A stretch of 64,000 nt of DNA from contig JAJEKB010021277.1 in the NCBI GenBank assembly GCA_022393335.1, positions 754,559 to 818,558 of the forward strand, given 5' to 3'. The stretch comes from Macrotrachela quadricornifera (taxonomy: Eukaryota; Rotifera; Eurotatoria; Philodinida; Philodinidae). Position 1 is the stretch's first letter, and every line of letters begins with the position of its first letter. The translations under genes and the position numbers were made by a program. Below the pieces are notes generated by a model. That model was not told where the DNA came from. It saw nothing but the letters and a program-made list of their open reading frames with translations, and searched no databases. Of the stretch, positions 34,947 to 44,689 are shown in pieces.

Positions 34947-34955
34947 ATTTATATA
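34947..34955 (-). promoter_or_regulatory. TATA box (TATATAAAT) of the defensin-like gene
   Basis: The minus strand reads TATATAAAT, 58 bases before the Met at 34889. This places the start of transcription near 34920 with a very short leader, as is common for small inducible secreted peptides. Confidence 0.5.
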
Positions 34956-35907
34956 TAACGGATAAACCTTGAAATTTTTGTTTTTTTCATCTATATTTGA
35001 TTTCTGGCCAATCAAATTTACTGATTTATATAGCTTAGAGTGCAATAAACATATATTTCGTATTTAGTTTTACTACATAGTTATTTTAAAAGCATATAGT
35101 TTATTCAGTGCAGAAATGATTTGTCCTTCACTCATGTATAATCAATGAGTGTTTCTCTTATTAATACTTATACTTATTATACATATCAGCAAAATGAAAA
35201 TGAGTGAAGTGTGTTTTATATTTATTTCTAATGCTTTTTTTCTCTTTCTTTGTAATATGAATAACTTAGTTTTATGGAGTTTGGCGAATTAAATAAAAAA
35301 TCATGGTTTTTTTCGAGTCGGAGTATGCATTACGTTCGCAAATTTCGATAGAAATCACGATTTCTAGCGAAAATATACAGACAATTTTGTATCTTTCTCA
35401 AAAAACACACTGCGTTGAAGTTTTTTGAAGTTCAATTTGAAAAAATAATTAAAGCTGCACATTATGATTACTTTCTAAAGTCTCATTCTGAATAGTCTTG
35501 ATGTTTTCCTTCATCATTCGCAAATATTGTACAAATTATGATAATATTCAAATTCAGAAAACATATCCTATCATCATTTTTTAAAAAGAACAAAAGTGGG
35601 TAAAGACCTTATAGTTTTATGAAAATTTTCACAGTATTTTCAATCGAACTGTAACAAAGCAAAATTGAGAAAACAGACAAATTTTTTTAGTTTATTTTTT
35701 CATAGGCTAGGCTTTTAAATAGGTCTCTTTCGAAAGATGTAGGCATTAACCATTTGATGGCGGATATTTTTCTTGAGAAAAAATTTTCCCCGTTAATCTC
35801 GATTAAAAAGGCGTAAATAGTTTATTCTGATCTAACAATAAAAAGACAAATAAAATCTCCAGCACAATTACAAATATAGTGTTGAGAAAGGAAATATAAA
35901 GGCTAAA
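34956..35907. other. intergenic, nothing recognised
   Basis: Non-coding sequence between the defensin-like gene and the MULE transposon. No structure noticed. Confidence 0.4.
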
Positions 35908-35915
35908 AATTAAAT

Positions 35916-36137
35916 GGTCAGTATTTTATTATGAATGGTCAGTAGATTATTCTTGAAATGATCAGTATCTTTTGATCAGTAAAAAATTATTTTTTGATCA
36001 GTAATCAATTCTAAATATCAGTAATTAATTTAAAAAATAACAGTATTTATCTATTTTTTGGTTAGTAATTAATTGTTTTTTGATCAGTATTTAATCCTCA
36101 TTTCGTCAGTATTTTATTAATTTATATCAGTAGAAAA
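35916..36137. repeat. left subterminal CAGTA array of the MULE element
   Basis: About ten copies of (G/A)TCAGTA-like motifs spaced 15-30 bases apart, all in one orientation. The inverted array lies at the other end. In MULE and related transposons such motifs are candidate transposase-binding sites. Confidence 0.7.
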
Positions 36138-36160
36138 ATAATATTTATATTGAAAGAATT

Positions 36161-38020
36161 TTATTGAACAAGTAAAGCTTTTATGGCTTTCAATGGTCTG
36201 CCACGACGTCGTTTTTCACCAATGGGAACATTTTTTGCAGCAGGTGGTGGTTTACAATAATTTAATCTAATTGCCATACCAACCACATGTTTACACATAA
36301 AGTTTTTAAAAAATGCTGGACAATTACAAATACCATCTAACCATTTCGATTGATCTATCGGTAACGTGACAGACCAAATACTGAATGCTCTTGTTGTGTA
36401 TTGATCAAAAGTATACCATTTCATTTTCTTCATGACATCGATATCAGCGTTTGTAATTTTAGTTTCGTCTCCAGCAGGTATGAAGTATTCAATGCCATCA
36501 TCATGTTCAGTCGAAAGTACTGGTTTGTGTAATTTTACCCATTGATATCCGGTAGTCCATAAACTCAACGAAATTGTTTGCTTATCATTGTACTTCCTTA
36601 AACCTCTTTCATATGTCTTTGACCATTTTTCGACAATTTCGAATGCTAAACCTTTAAATCTTGATAATGACAGGCATTCTCTCAATGTGTTTTCAGCTTT
36701 GATAATTCTGTTGGTCGCTTCTAAAGCATTGTTGGTACTTGGTGTCAGATGCCGAACGCCTTCGTGCCATCCATCACGTGATGTAAGCCATTCCATTTGG
36801 AAATATTCGATGAAATTGGGCTGGCTTTTTATCCATTTTTTAACAAATAATTTGGATGCTTTCGTGAAGCTTCGTTCATTTTGTGCCAGCTGTAATGCTT
36901 CTAAGTCGTGAACCAAATCTTGTTGCTTTGACTTATCCACCATAGATTCTATCTTTTTCATTACTTTGCTACGCATATGAGCCCAACACATAACTACAGT
37001 TTTTTCTCCAAAAACATCCTGGAATGCATTGCGTATTGAGCCAGCACCATCTGCAATTAAAACATCTGGATCCATATCTTCCAAATTAAGCTTCCGTACA
37101 CCTTCCTGTAAACCACGAAATATAAACGTAAAATCCGCTTTTTTCTCATCTGTACAAACTGCAAGACCCAAAGGATGGAAATGTCGATCAAGATCTGATG
37201 TACCAACAATAAGAACAGGGAATCCTTGCCATATTAATTTGTATGTTGCGTCTGCATGAATTTTCGTTGCTGATGAAGCTATTTGAAGAAGTCTCTTTGT
37301 AGAGATGAAAAAACGAAACTTATTGTCATTTACATCATCATCATCGATGTCTTTGCCATCATCTCCATCATCATCATTACCATACACAATTTGATATGAC
37401 ACAATAAAAGGAGTATCATCTAATTCTGGAATTGTCTTGCTTGCCTCTATACACCATTGTTCAATTTCACCAAGACTTATTGTAGTTGGACCAAATGTTT
37501 TACTCTTCAATGTGGCTAAAAAGTTATGCAACTGTTTAATCGTTGGTGCTACCATTCCACGTTCATGTAGTACTTCGATTATAGCTTTGGGTTTCAATTT
37601 CAACTGGAATAAATCCTTGATTGCTTCTTTTACTTCATTAGATATTGCTGAATCTTTTCTTCCTACACGATCATGAGTATGGTCGGATTTGTCTCGAAAT
37701 AGGATAACTTCATCAGTTGTAGAATCAAATAACAAGTAAATACCAGCATCACATTGAATTCCTCGACGCTTAACTTTCTTACATCTAAAAAACTTTTTTT
37801 TTCCTTCCGTAGTTGTGTTTGTATAATAATAACTCCATTTATTTTCTTTAACTACTGCTTCTTCAGCTTCCCCAATATTGTTAAATACCATATCTTTTAC
37901 CCAATTTCGTTGTCTTCTTTTTATAATTGTAGTACTTCCATTAACTACCGTTGCATCAGTAGTTATCTCCTCATCCGAAACATAAGTTGGTACTTCATTA
38001 ATTTCCATTGCAGTTGCCAT
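36161..38020 (-). CDS. MULE transposase with FLYWCH, SWIM and AT-hook
   Basis: The 619-aa protein has an N-terminal FLYWCH-type zinc finger (about 44-117; C80, C90, H114, H116). A MULE DDE transposase core follows, with D257 (HADATY), D324 (LIADGAGSI), the CWAH block (345-348) and E434 (STNNALEATNR) as the likely catalytic acids. A SWIM zinc finger (C565-x-C567 ... C576-x-H578) and a C-terminal AT-hook-like KRRRGRPL (603-610) complete it. An acidic Asp-rich insert lies at 216-230. The family catalyses cut-and-paste transposition of Mutator-like elements in the nucleus. The FLYWCH, SWIM and AT-hook parts probably bind the element's ends. The frame is intact, with every key residue present. Its terminal repeats lie about 240 bp from the stop and 550 bp from the start. 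Confidence 0.9.
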   Translation of the reverse strand: MATAMEINEVPTYVSDEEITTDATVVNGSTTIIKRRQRNWVKDMVFNNIGEAEEAVVKENKWSYYYTNTTTEGKKKFFRCKKVKRRGIQCDAGIYLLFDSTTDEVILFRDKSDHTHDRVGRKDSAISNEVKEAIKDLFQLKLKPKAIIEVLHERGMVAPTIKQLHNFLATLKSKTFGPTTISLGEIEQWCIEASKTIPELDDTPFIVSYQIVYGNDDDGDDGKDIDDDDVNDNKFRFFISTKRLLQIASSATKIHADATYKLIWQGFPVLIVGTSDLDRHFHPLGLAVCTDEKKADFTFIFRGLQEGVRKLNLEDMDPDVLIADGAGSIRNAFQDVFGEKTVVMCWAHMRSKVMKKIESMVDKSKQQDLVHDLEALQLAQNERSFTKASKLFVKKWIKSQPNFIEYFQMEWLTSRDGWHEGVRHLTPSTNNALEATNRIIKAENTLRECLSLSRFKGLAFEIVEKWSKTYERGLRKYNDKQTISLSLWTTGYQWVKLHKPVLSTEHDDGIEYFIPAGDETKITNADIDVMKKMKWYTFDQYTTRAFSIWSVTLPIDQSKWLDGICNCPAFFKNFMCKHVVGMAIRLNYCKPPPAAKNVPIGEKRRRGRPLKAIKALLVQ

Positions 38021-38404
38021 CGTCGAACGAAATTAAAGATAATACTGGTAAAAAGTGACTAATCCAACAGATCAAAATGGTTCATATCTTTTTTTGAAGA
38101 TAGCAGCTATATATATACGTGAAATCGTAGGGAAAAGACCCAACGATACTTGGAAGAATACATAAAGAGAGGGAAAATACCTGAACTATAACAGGGAAAG
38201 AGAAAACTTGGATAGTACCTTGAAGCAAAGGAAAGAAAAGGATAGAAGAAAATATATATTAGTCGATGACGTCATCAACGAGCAACGTAAACAACATGTT
38301 TTTCATTTATACCACCATATTCTCATTGAAAATAAAGAATTGGTAACTGATAAAATACTATTTATTAAATGACCGAATAGAATTTTAAATGATCAAACTG
38401 AACT

Positions 38405-38569
38405 AATTACTGATATTTTTATTTTAATACTGACCAAACAATTATTTCACTGACCAAACACAATAATTACTGACCATTCAATTAAATACTGATATTTTGA
38501 ATTTTTTACTGATAATTCATATTAAATACTGATCAAATGTTACTGATAATTCATATTAAAATACTGATC
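38405..38569. repeat. right subterminal TACTG array of the MULE element
   Basis: About nine TACTGA(T/C) motifs spaced 10-30 bases apart, the inverse orientation of the left array. The last one forms the right terminus of the element. Confidence 0.7.
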
Positions 38570-38577
38570 AATTAAAT

Positions 38578-40372
38578 ACAAGCCAATAAATATGAGTTAT
38601 GGACTGATACATCAAGCAGACGAAAAGATAGCTTTTTTTTATACCATTTTACAGATTTTCTCATACACTTGACAAAACTAATTTGTACATCAGTTTTATC
38701 AACCAGTCCCATTCTAGAATTATAATCAATTATTGAAACTGATTTTCGTATTGGTGCTTTAGTTTTTGGATCTTTTTTCCAGTAAATTCTATTCGAGGTT
38801 CATGAGTAGTGTACAACATTATAACTTCTCTTTTATCATACCATTTTAGAGCTATCATGCTATCTGTATTTTGATAAACTTGTGGCCCGGGCGAGCAGAA
38901 AAGAAGGAAGAACGCCGGACATGACTAGTCTAAAATGTTCGTACTATCATCGGGTCTAGTCTGAAATGACTAATTCGTTTTGTTGCCACAAATTGTCGAA
39001 ACGCGCCGGTTCCTTACAGCTTTAATCGATTTTTGATCACAAAAAAATCGATTATAATCAGATTATTGGTCGTTCTTTTTTACATGGATAAAAGAAAACC
39101 AGAAATAACTCTTTTTCTAGAGTTTTTATCATATAACTGAGTGGGTTTAATGGATTTTAAGTTTTCATGTTTGTGGAGAAGGGAAGATGCGTTTAGATGT
39201 TAGAAGTAGTTGTAATGTTCATAAGATAAGTGTGGACACTTTGTGGCGTCCTGATTTTTGGTAAGTATTGGATTTAGTTAGACATAATGTATGAATGAGG
39301 GTAAGTCTGTTTGCTATAGTTTAATTTCTGTTAGTTGTTAGTGTCATCACATGAGATTATGATGCAGTTGTTAAAGGTTATAGGAACGATTAGCATGACG
39401 AACGAACACAAAATGTTATTATTGCATCGTTAAGGTTTGGTACTAAATCATTTGTTTTGAAATATTTTCTACTTCAAACTTTAGTCTCTTGCAAATGGTA
39501 TAATATTCCAACTACCCAGCATAGTTTATTAGAGTGCAAAACCATCATGCTAGGTCTAAGACTCTGCGTTTTAATCAGAAGAGTCTTTGTTTCCAGCTTC
39601 TTGACTAAATGAGGCCGACATACCATCCTCACCCTCCATTCTCTGCAAAATCACATATAAATCATTTTTCCCAATAACCATTTTTTTTTGTATTTTCTTC
39701 CAATTTATAATATTTCACTATATATTGTTCATAACTCATGTTTAATACTTTTGTACAACTTACCTTTCAAGAAATTCTATGATGCCTTCAAACTTATTTC
39801 ATAAAAACACACTGATGTTGAATTCCTAAAATTGATACTTATAAGATTTTTTGCAATAATTGAAATTAAAACAAATCAAATGATTTTTTAAAAAGAATTG
39901 TTTCTCCTATTGAGATAGACAAAACAATCGTTTTCTAAACAAAAAAATCATGCAATTTTACAAAATGAAAAAAGACTCATCTTTTTCAAGAATAGCAGAA
40001 ATTAATGTTTAAGCCCTTATCCTGGATTGATAGTACAACGTAGTGTCATAGAAACGTAGTCTTGTTTTATCTTTAAATCAGTTTAAAAAAAGTTGCTCTG
40101 GCAAATCGATATTACATCAATTTGCTATATTTCGTCATCGCAACATACATTTCACCAGTGTTGTGTAATTACCTCTTAGTAAATTTGAAGTAAGTATTTC
40201 ATTGATCATGTGGTGCATAGTATTTGTTTCGTTCTGACACATTATATGTCAAATGGTAAGAAAAAGAAAACGGCATGTGTAAAAACGAAAACAGTCAAAT
40301 ATACTACATAATCATTGATGTTAGTTTTTTATCATAACACACATCAAGAAAGTAACGACATTTTTTTCTACT
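38578..40372. other. intergenic, nothing recognised
   Basis: Plain non-coding sequence with a short GC-richer patch near 38880-38930 (GGCCCGGGCGAGC). No gene seen. The 3' end would carry the promoter of the FCP1-like gene. Confidence 0.4.
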
Positions 40373-42346
40373 ATGAGTCAGAATCGTCATGACGTTAGTT
40401 GTATGAATCATAATGTGAGACAGATAAAATTCAACTTAGATAAATCTATGCAAGTATTAAAAATACTCATAAAAACGGGCAAACGATTGACAAAAAATGA
40501 TGCTATTTTGACGATGATTGATGCGAGTGGGCAACGGCAATCTTTTTTATCATCTATATCGGGGATACTTACTAAATTATGTATTGATGAATTGGATATA
40601 ATATCCTACGATTCGCTTATTCTTGAATACGAAGAATGTCGTCACACAATCACTTTTAAGAATTTATGTGGTGATTGTGGTATTGATGTAAGTGAACTAA
40701 AAAATGTTTTATCCACTTCAAAATCTTCAAAAAGCATTATATCAATGAAACCTTCGTTTCCTCAATTAACTATTACGCGAGAAGAAGCTTCAAGATATGA
40801 TATTGAAGAATGTAATCATTTTCTTCGTAAACGTAAACTTCATCTACTAGTTGATCTTGATCAAACACTTGTTCATACAACAAATACAAAGAATCATTAT
40901 CCATATTCTTCAGATATCGTTAGCTATCAGTTAAATACTTCCACACCACAAACATTTTATACAAAATTACGTCCAGGTGTGAAAGAATTTCTTACGAATC
41001 TTCAATCATTATATCAATTTCATATAGTTACTTTTGGTGATCGACCATATGCTAATAGCATAGCAAAATTAATTGATCCAGATGGAAAATTTTTCTCTCA
41101 TCGAATTTTATCACGTGATGAATGTCCTAGTCTAGCAGACAAAACAGCTAATTTGAATAGTCTTTTTCCTAGTGGAGACTCATTAGTATGTATTATAGAT
41201 GATCGTGAAGATGTTTGGAATTATGCACCAAATCTAGTTCGTGTTAAACCATATACATGGTTCAAAGATGTTGACGATATCAATAGTATTCATTTGTCAT
41301 CATTAAATGATGACTGTCAAGCAAAACGTCAACGAGGAGAGAAACGTAAATTTTATACTGAAAATGATGGATCAAGTATTGAATTAAAAAAGCACAATAA
41401 TTTTAATGAAGTTGTTGATTGTGATCTTTATTTACGTCAATTAGAAATTATTTTAAAACGTATTCATACAATATTTTATTTAACTTATGATAAATGGATG
41501 CAAGATAAATGTGGAATTATGCCAGATTTGAAAAAACTTATGCCTACTATTCGTCAACAGATTCTCAAATCTATCTCACTATGTTTCTCAAATTTGATGC
41601 CACAAAATTATCCGATGGAAAAACATCCTGCAACAATTATGGCTCAAGTAATGGGAGCAAAAGTCACTCAAGATCTACAATTTGATCGTAATGGTACCAT
41701 TCGTACAACACATGTTATTGCTGGTAAGCAAACAATGAAAGTCAATCAAGCTTTACAACACAATATTAAAGTTGTTACACCTGAATGGTTAATTGATTGT
41801 TATGAACAATGGGAGAAAAAACCCGAAGAAAATTATATTCTCACTCCAGAATACAATGTTCGAGAATCAAGATTATTTACAGAAGAAATACCTCGAGTGT
41901 CTAATAAACGACGTTATGGTGATATACAAGAGGATGTATCTCTTGATGAACAATCGTTTTTAAATCAACCCAATAACAAGAATCGATCAAATAGTATGCC
42001 ATTAGAAAATCTATTCGATCAGTCAAATCTCAATAAGAGCATTGATAAACATTGTGACATGGAAAAAGATATGAACAATATCTATACTAAAGATGTCGAT
42101 GATTTTAATGAAACACATTTAGGATCATCAAAACGGCAATGCACAAGAACAAAAATAGAGAGTGTTACCGAGTGTATAAATGATAATGATGATGGTTTCG
42201 ATTCAGATTCATCAAGTATTTGTAAATTGCATGATTTAGTTTTGGATAAGAAAGATGGTTATAGTTCAGATGAAGAAAGTCTTAGTGATGATGACGCGCC
42301 TCGTGGTTGGAAAAAGGATCAAAGACAGAAACGACGATATTTATAA
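40373..42346 (+). CDS. FCP1-like RNA polymerase II CTD phosphatase
   Basis: The 657-aa intronless protein has an N-terminal lipoyl-like/beta region with a C89-x-H91 ... C99-x2-C102 cluster typical of FCP1. The FCP1 homology (HAD phosphatase) domain carries DLDQT at 161-165, where the first Asp is the nucleophile (D-x-D-x-T), then FYTKLRPGVKEFL and CIIDDREDVW. A BRCT domain at about 385-505 contains TTHVIAG and the conserved WLIDCYEQW. A Ser/Asp-rich acidic tail follows, ending PRGWKKDQRQKRRYL; in the family such tails bind TFIIF. The protein would remove phosphate from Ser2/Ser5 of the Pol II C-terminal domain in the nucleus to recycle polymerase. All catalytic motifs are present and domain order matches CTDP1/Fcp1. 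It is shorter than the vertebrate protein. Confidence 0.92.
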   Translation: MSQNRHDVSCMNHNVRQIKFNLDKSMQVLKILIKTGKRLTKNDAILTMIDASGQRQSFLSSISGILTKLCIDELDIISYDSLILEYEECRHTITFKNLCGDCGIDVSELKNVLSTSKSSKSIISMKPSFPQLTITREEASRYDIEECNHFLRKRKLHLLVDLDQTLVHTTNTKNHYPYSSDIVSYQLNTSTPQTFYTKLRPGVKEFLTNLQSLYQFHIVTFGDRPYANSIAKLIDPDGKFFSHRILSRDECPSLADKTANLNSLFPSGDSLVCIIDDREDVWNYAPNLVRVKPYTWFKDVDDINSIHLSSLNDDCQAKRQRGEKRKFYTENDGSSIELKKHNNFNEVVDCDLYLRQLEIILKRIHTIFYLTYDKWMQDKCGIMPDLKKLMPTIRQQILKSISLCFSNLMPQNYPMEKHPATIMAQVMGAKVTQDLQFDRNGTIRTTHVIAGKQTMKVNQALQHNIKVVTPEWLIDCYEQWEKKPEENYILTPEYNVRESRLFTEEIPRVSNKRRYGDIQEDVSLDEQSFLNQPNNKNRSNSMPLENLFDQSNLNKSIDKHCDMEKDMNNIYTKDVDDFNETHLGSSKRQCTRTKIESVTECINDNDDGFDSDSSSICKLHDLVLDKKDGYSSDEESLSDDDAPRGWKKDQRQKRRYL

Positions 42347-44689
42347 TTTTAGTCGATTTCTTTTTTTTTTCGATGAAATGTGCGTTGAAATAATAAATGA
42401 ATTGCGTATTTTATTACTGAATCCGCAGAAAGATTCTAATGAAGGAAGGCTATAAATTAGCCTTTATATGTCTATAATTATATATGTCGGAAAGTGTCAT
42501 GAATACATGTTGGATCAACTTCGTAACGAACATTTCTTTCATATTTCGATATGTTGATGAATTTTCAGAGTTTAAAATTAATATAGTACTATCCATGAAC
42601 AATTGAGACAATCGATGATAGTAAGAACATATAACGACTTTCATTGGACAGAAAACTGTGGTCAATGAAAGTTTTAATATTGTTAGCATAATATAGTGAT
42701 ATACATTACTGATGTTTTTTCTAATCACTTGTTTTGTATTGTATCATATTAATATCTTGAGAACTCGATGTATTATTTCATTCAACATTACTATTGGTGA
42801 AAAAGTTATTAATGTCCTAGGAGAGAGTGTGCTACATTCACGTTTAATTACAGTAAAACTTCTCTAAAGTGAACACTATCGAAACCGTCTAAAAAGTGTT
42901 CACTATATAGAGGTTTGCGTTGATTGAACTTATACGTATGCAGTGATCGGTATCAACTGTAAATGACTTTGCAACACACATATCATGAGTCAATCATTAC
43001 TAGATGAACTCAAAACAATTCCTTTTATCTAGAATACATTTTATTATCAATTTTTTTCTGAAAAGTGTCCATCATGACACTTGCACTATTGAATATAGAG
43101 GAAAACTAAGGTGATGTTCGACAGAAGCTTTATCTGAGTTTTAAACAATTTATCGCCATAATCTCATCATCTAAGGTTGGGAAGCGTATTATGTGTTGAT
43201 ATGCGACCGATAAGCTCTCCATAAATTATTGATGATTACCGCATCTTGTATTCTGTACAAATAACCAATTCCCTTGTGATGAACAGAGTAGCGATGAGTT
43301 GGTAGAGAACCGTTCTAGAATGAATGCTAAGTTTTTTTTTCTTCCATTTCCGTACGTAAACTCATGATGCTTTGATAATGTGTTCATTAGTAGAGCTTTT
43401 AGTGTATTAAGAATTAAAAATAGTATCTATATCATCTTTTAATAAAATCTAAACTAAAGATTCACAAATTTATATAAAATATATAATATCTTTGACTTCT
43501 ACGAACATTACTAATACGTTGCAATTAGGCATATATCAAACACTATTAAATACACACCATATCGTTTCGGTAGTATCATTCGAATTATATGCTAATGAGA
43601 TGATCGATACATCAGTAGATCCATTGATGTACTCAAATGGTCATTTTTTATTGTCAGTATCACATGCGTCAATTCAGACGATAGTAATATATTACTTTCA
43701 TTTGAAATCAATCAATCATCAATGTAGAAAGATCTAGTTCATACTATTCAGAATTGGCAGTATTGTACAACCATCCTCGAATTTCTATGTCTTCTACGAA
43801 TAATTTGCCTGTTTTTATAGTAATATTCTTTAGGAAAGTGCAGTATTGACTTTATATGATTTGCCCAAAAAGCTGATTCAGTAGCTTGCGAATGATATTG
43901 CGATAATGGAGCAAACAAATAATGTTCATCAATGGATTATTCGTATTCAGTATCCGAAATAGATTTTGACACTACCATTAAGAGACCAAACAATTGTTGA
44001 TCATACCGTATCATTTTAAAATGAGGAATGCGTCAAAATAAAAATAATAAAGCGACTTATACAAAACAGCATGCTTAGAACACAGAACAGAGTAACAATG
44101 AGATAACGATGTCTTAAGCATAAAACGTAATTATATATGAAACACATGCAGAATGCTTAAAGGTAAGTTAGAAATTGTCGAGATAAAGCATTTTATATCG
44201 AACTATTATTTTCTTGAATGAAGCTATTTGATGTTTTTAACAAATGAGTATGTCTTATTTAATATTAGTTCTAATAAATCCGGTCAGTTTATTAAGTAAT
44301 ATTTTATCGATAAAAGAGAATTTTCTTTCTTTTTACTGAAGCGTTTTGATCTCTTCAATAAGTGAATTGACAAACTCATTTTAAGTAAGATGTTTAAAAT
44401 CTCACTTAAAGTAATTAAAAAGTAGAAAGAAGCAGAATAAAATATGATGGGATGGAAGATCTATTTCCAATTAATATAACTCTTACAATATTTTCTGTAA
44501 GCATAATCCCTATCGGGAACCTCAAATATAATTTTAAAACAAAGGAAATTTTTGACGAACGCTGAGTTTCGTCCAAATATCGAATGAAAATTGCAACATA
44601 ATTGAATGAATGTGTGCAACAGTATTATTACTTTAATTTCTTTCCTCTGGTAGTTTTAATGACTGATCTAAAGTAATTTAATTTCAGTT
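42347..44689. other. intergenic between FCP1-like and GH35 genes
   Basis: 2.3 kb without a supported gene. It holds a transposon-end-like hairpin at 42851-42915. The 81-codon frame at 43492 has no domain or codon-use support. Confidence 0.4.
42851..42915. repeat. hairpin with transposon-end-like sequence
   Basis: It starts with TA then CAGTAAAACTTCTCTAAAG, continues GTGAACACT, and after a 20-base loop returns as AGTGTTCACTATATAGAGGT. The arms are about 22 bp. CAGTAAAACCTCTATAxAGTG-like ends next to TA are common in Tc1/pogo-type MITEs. A degraded possible partner (ATATAGAGGAAAACTA) lies near 43093-43108. The superfamily is not certain. Confidence 0.4.

Larger units (their letters stand above)
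35916..38569 (-). mobile_element. complete MULE-type DNA transposon, 2654 bp
   Basis: The element starts GGTCAGTATTTTATTATGAA and ends with the complement of GATCAGTATTTTAATATGAA, so the termini are inverted repeats differing at few positions. It is flanked by an identical 8-bp direct repeat AATTAAAT (35908-35915 and 38570-38577), read as the target-site duplication. Both ends carry subterminal arrays of CAGTA/TACTG motifs. It holds one intact 619-codon transposase on the minus strand. Matching ends, a perfect duplication and an unbroken frame suggest recent insertion and possible present activity. Confidence 0.85.

Noticed and set aside
36588..38062. Plus-strand ORFs opposite the MULE transposase
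   Set aside because: They are antisense shadows of the intact transposase frame.
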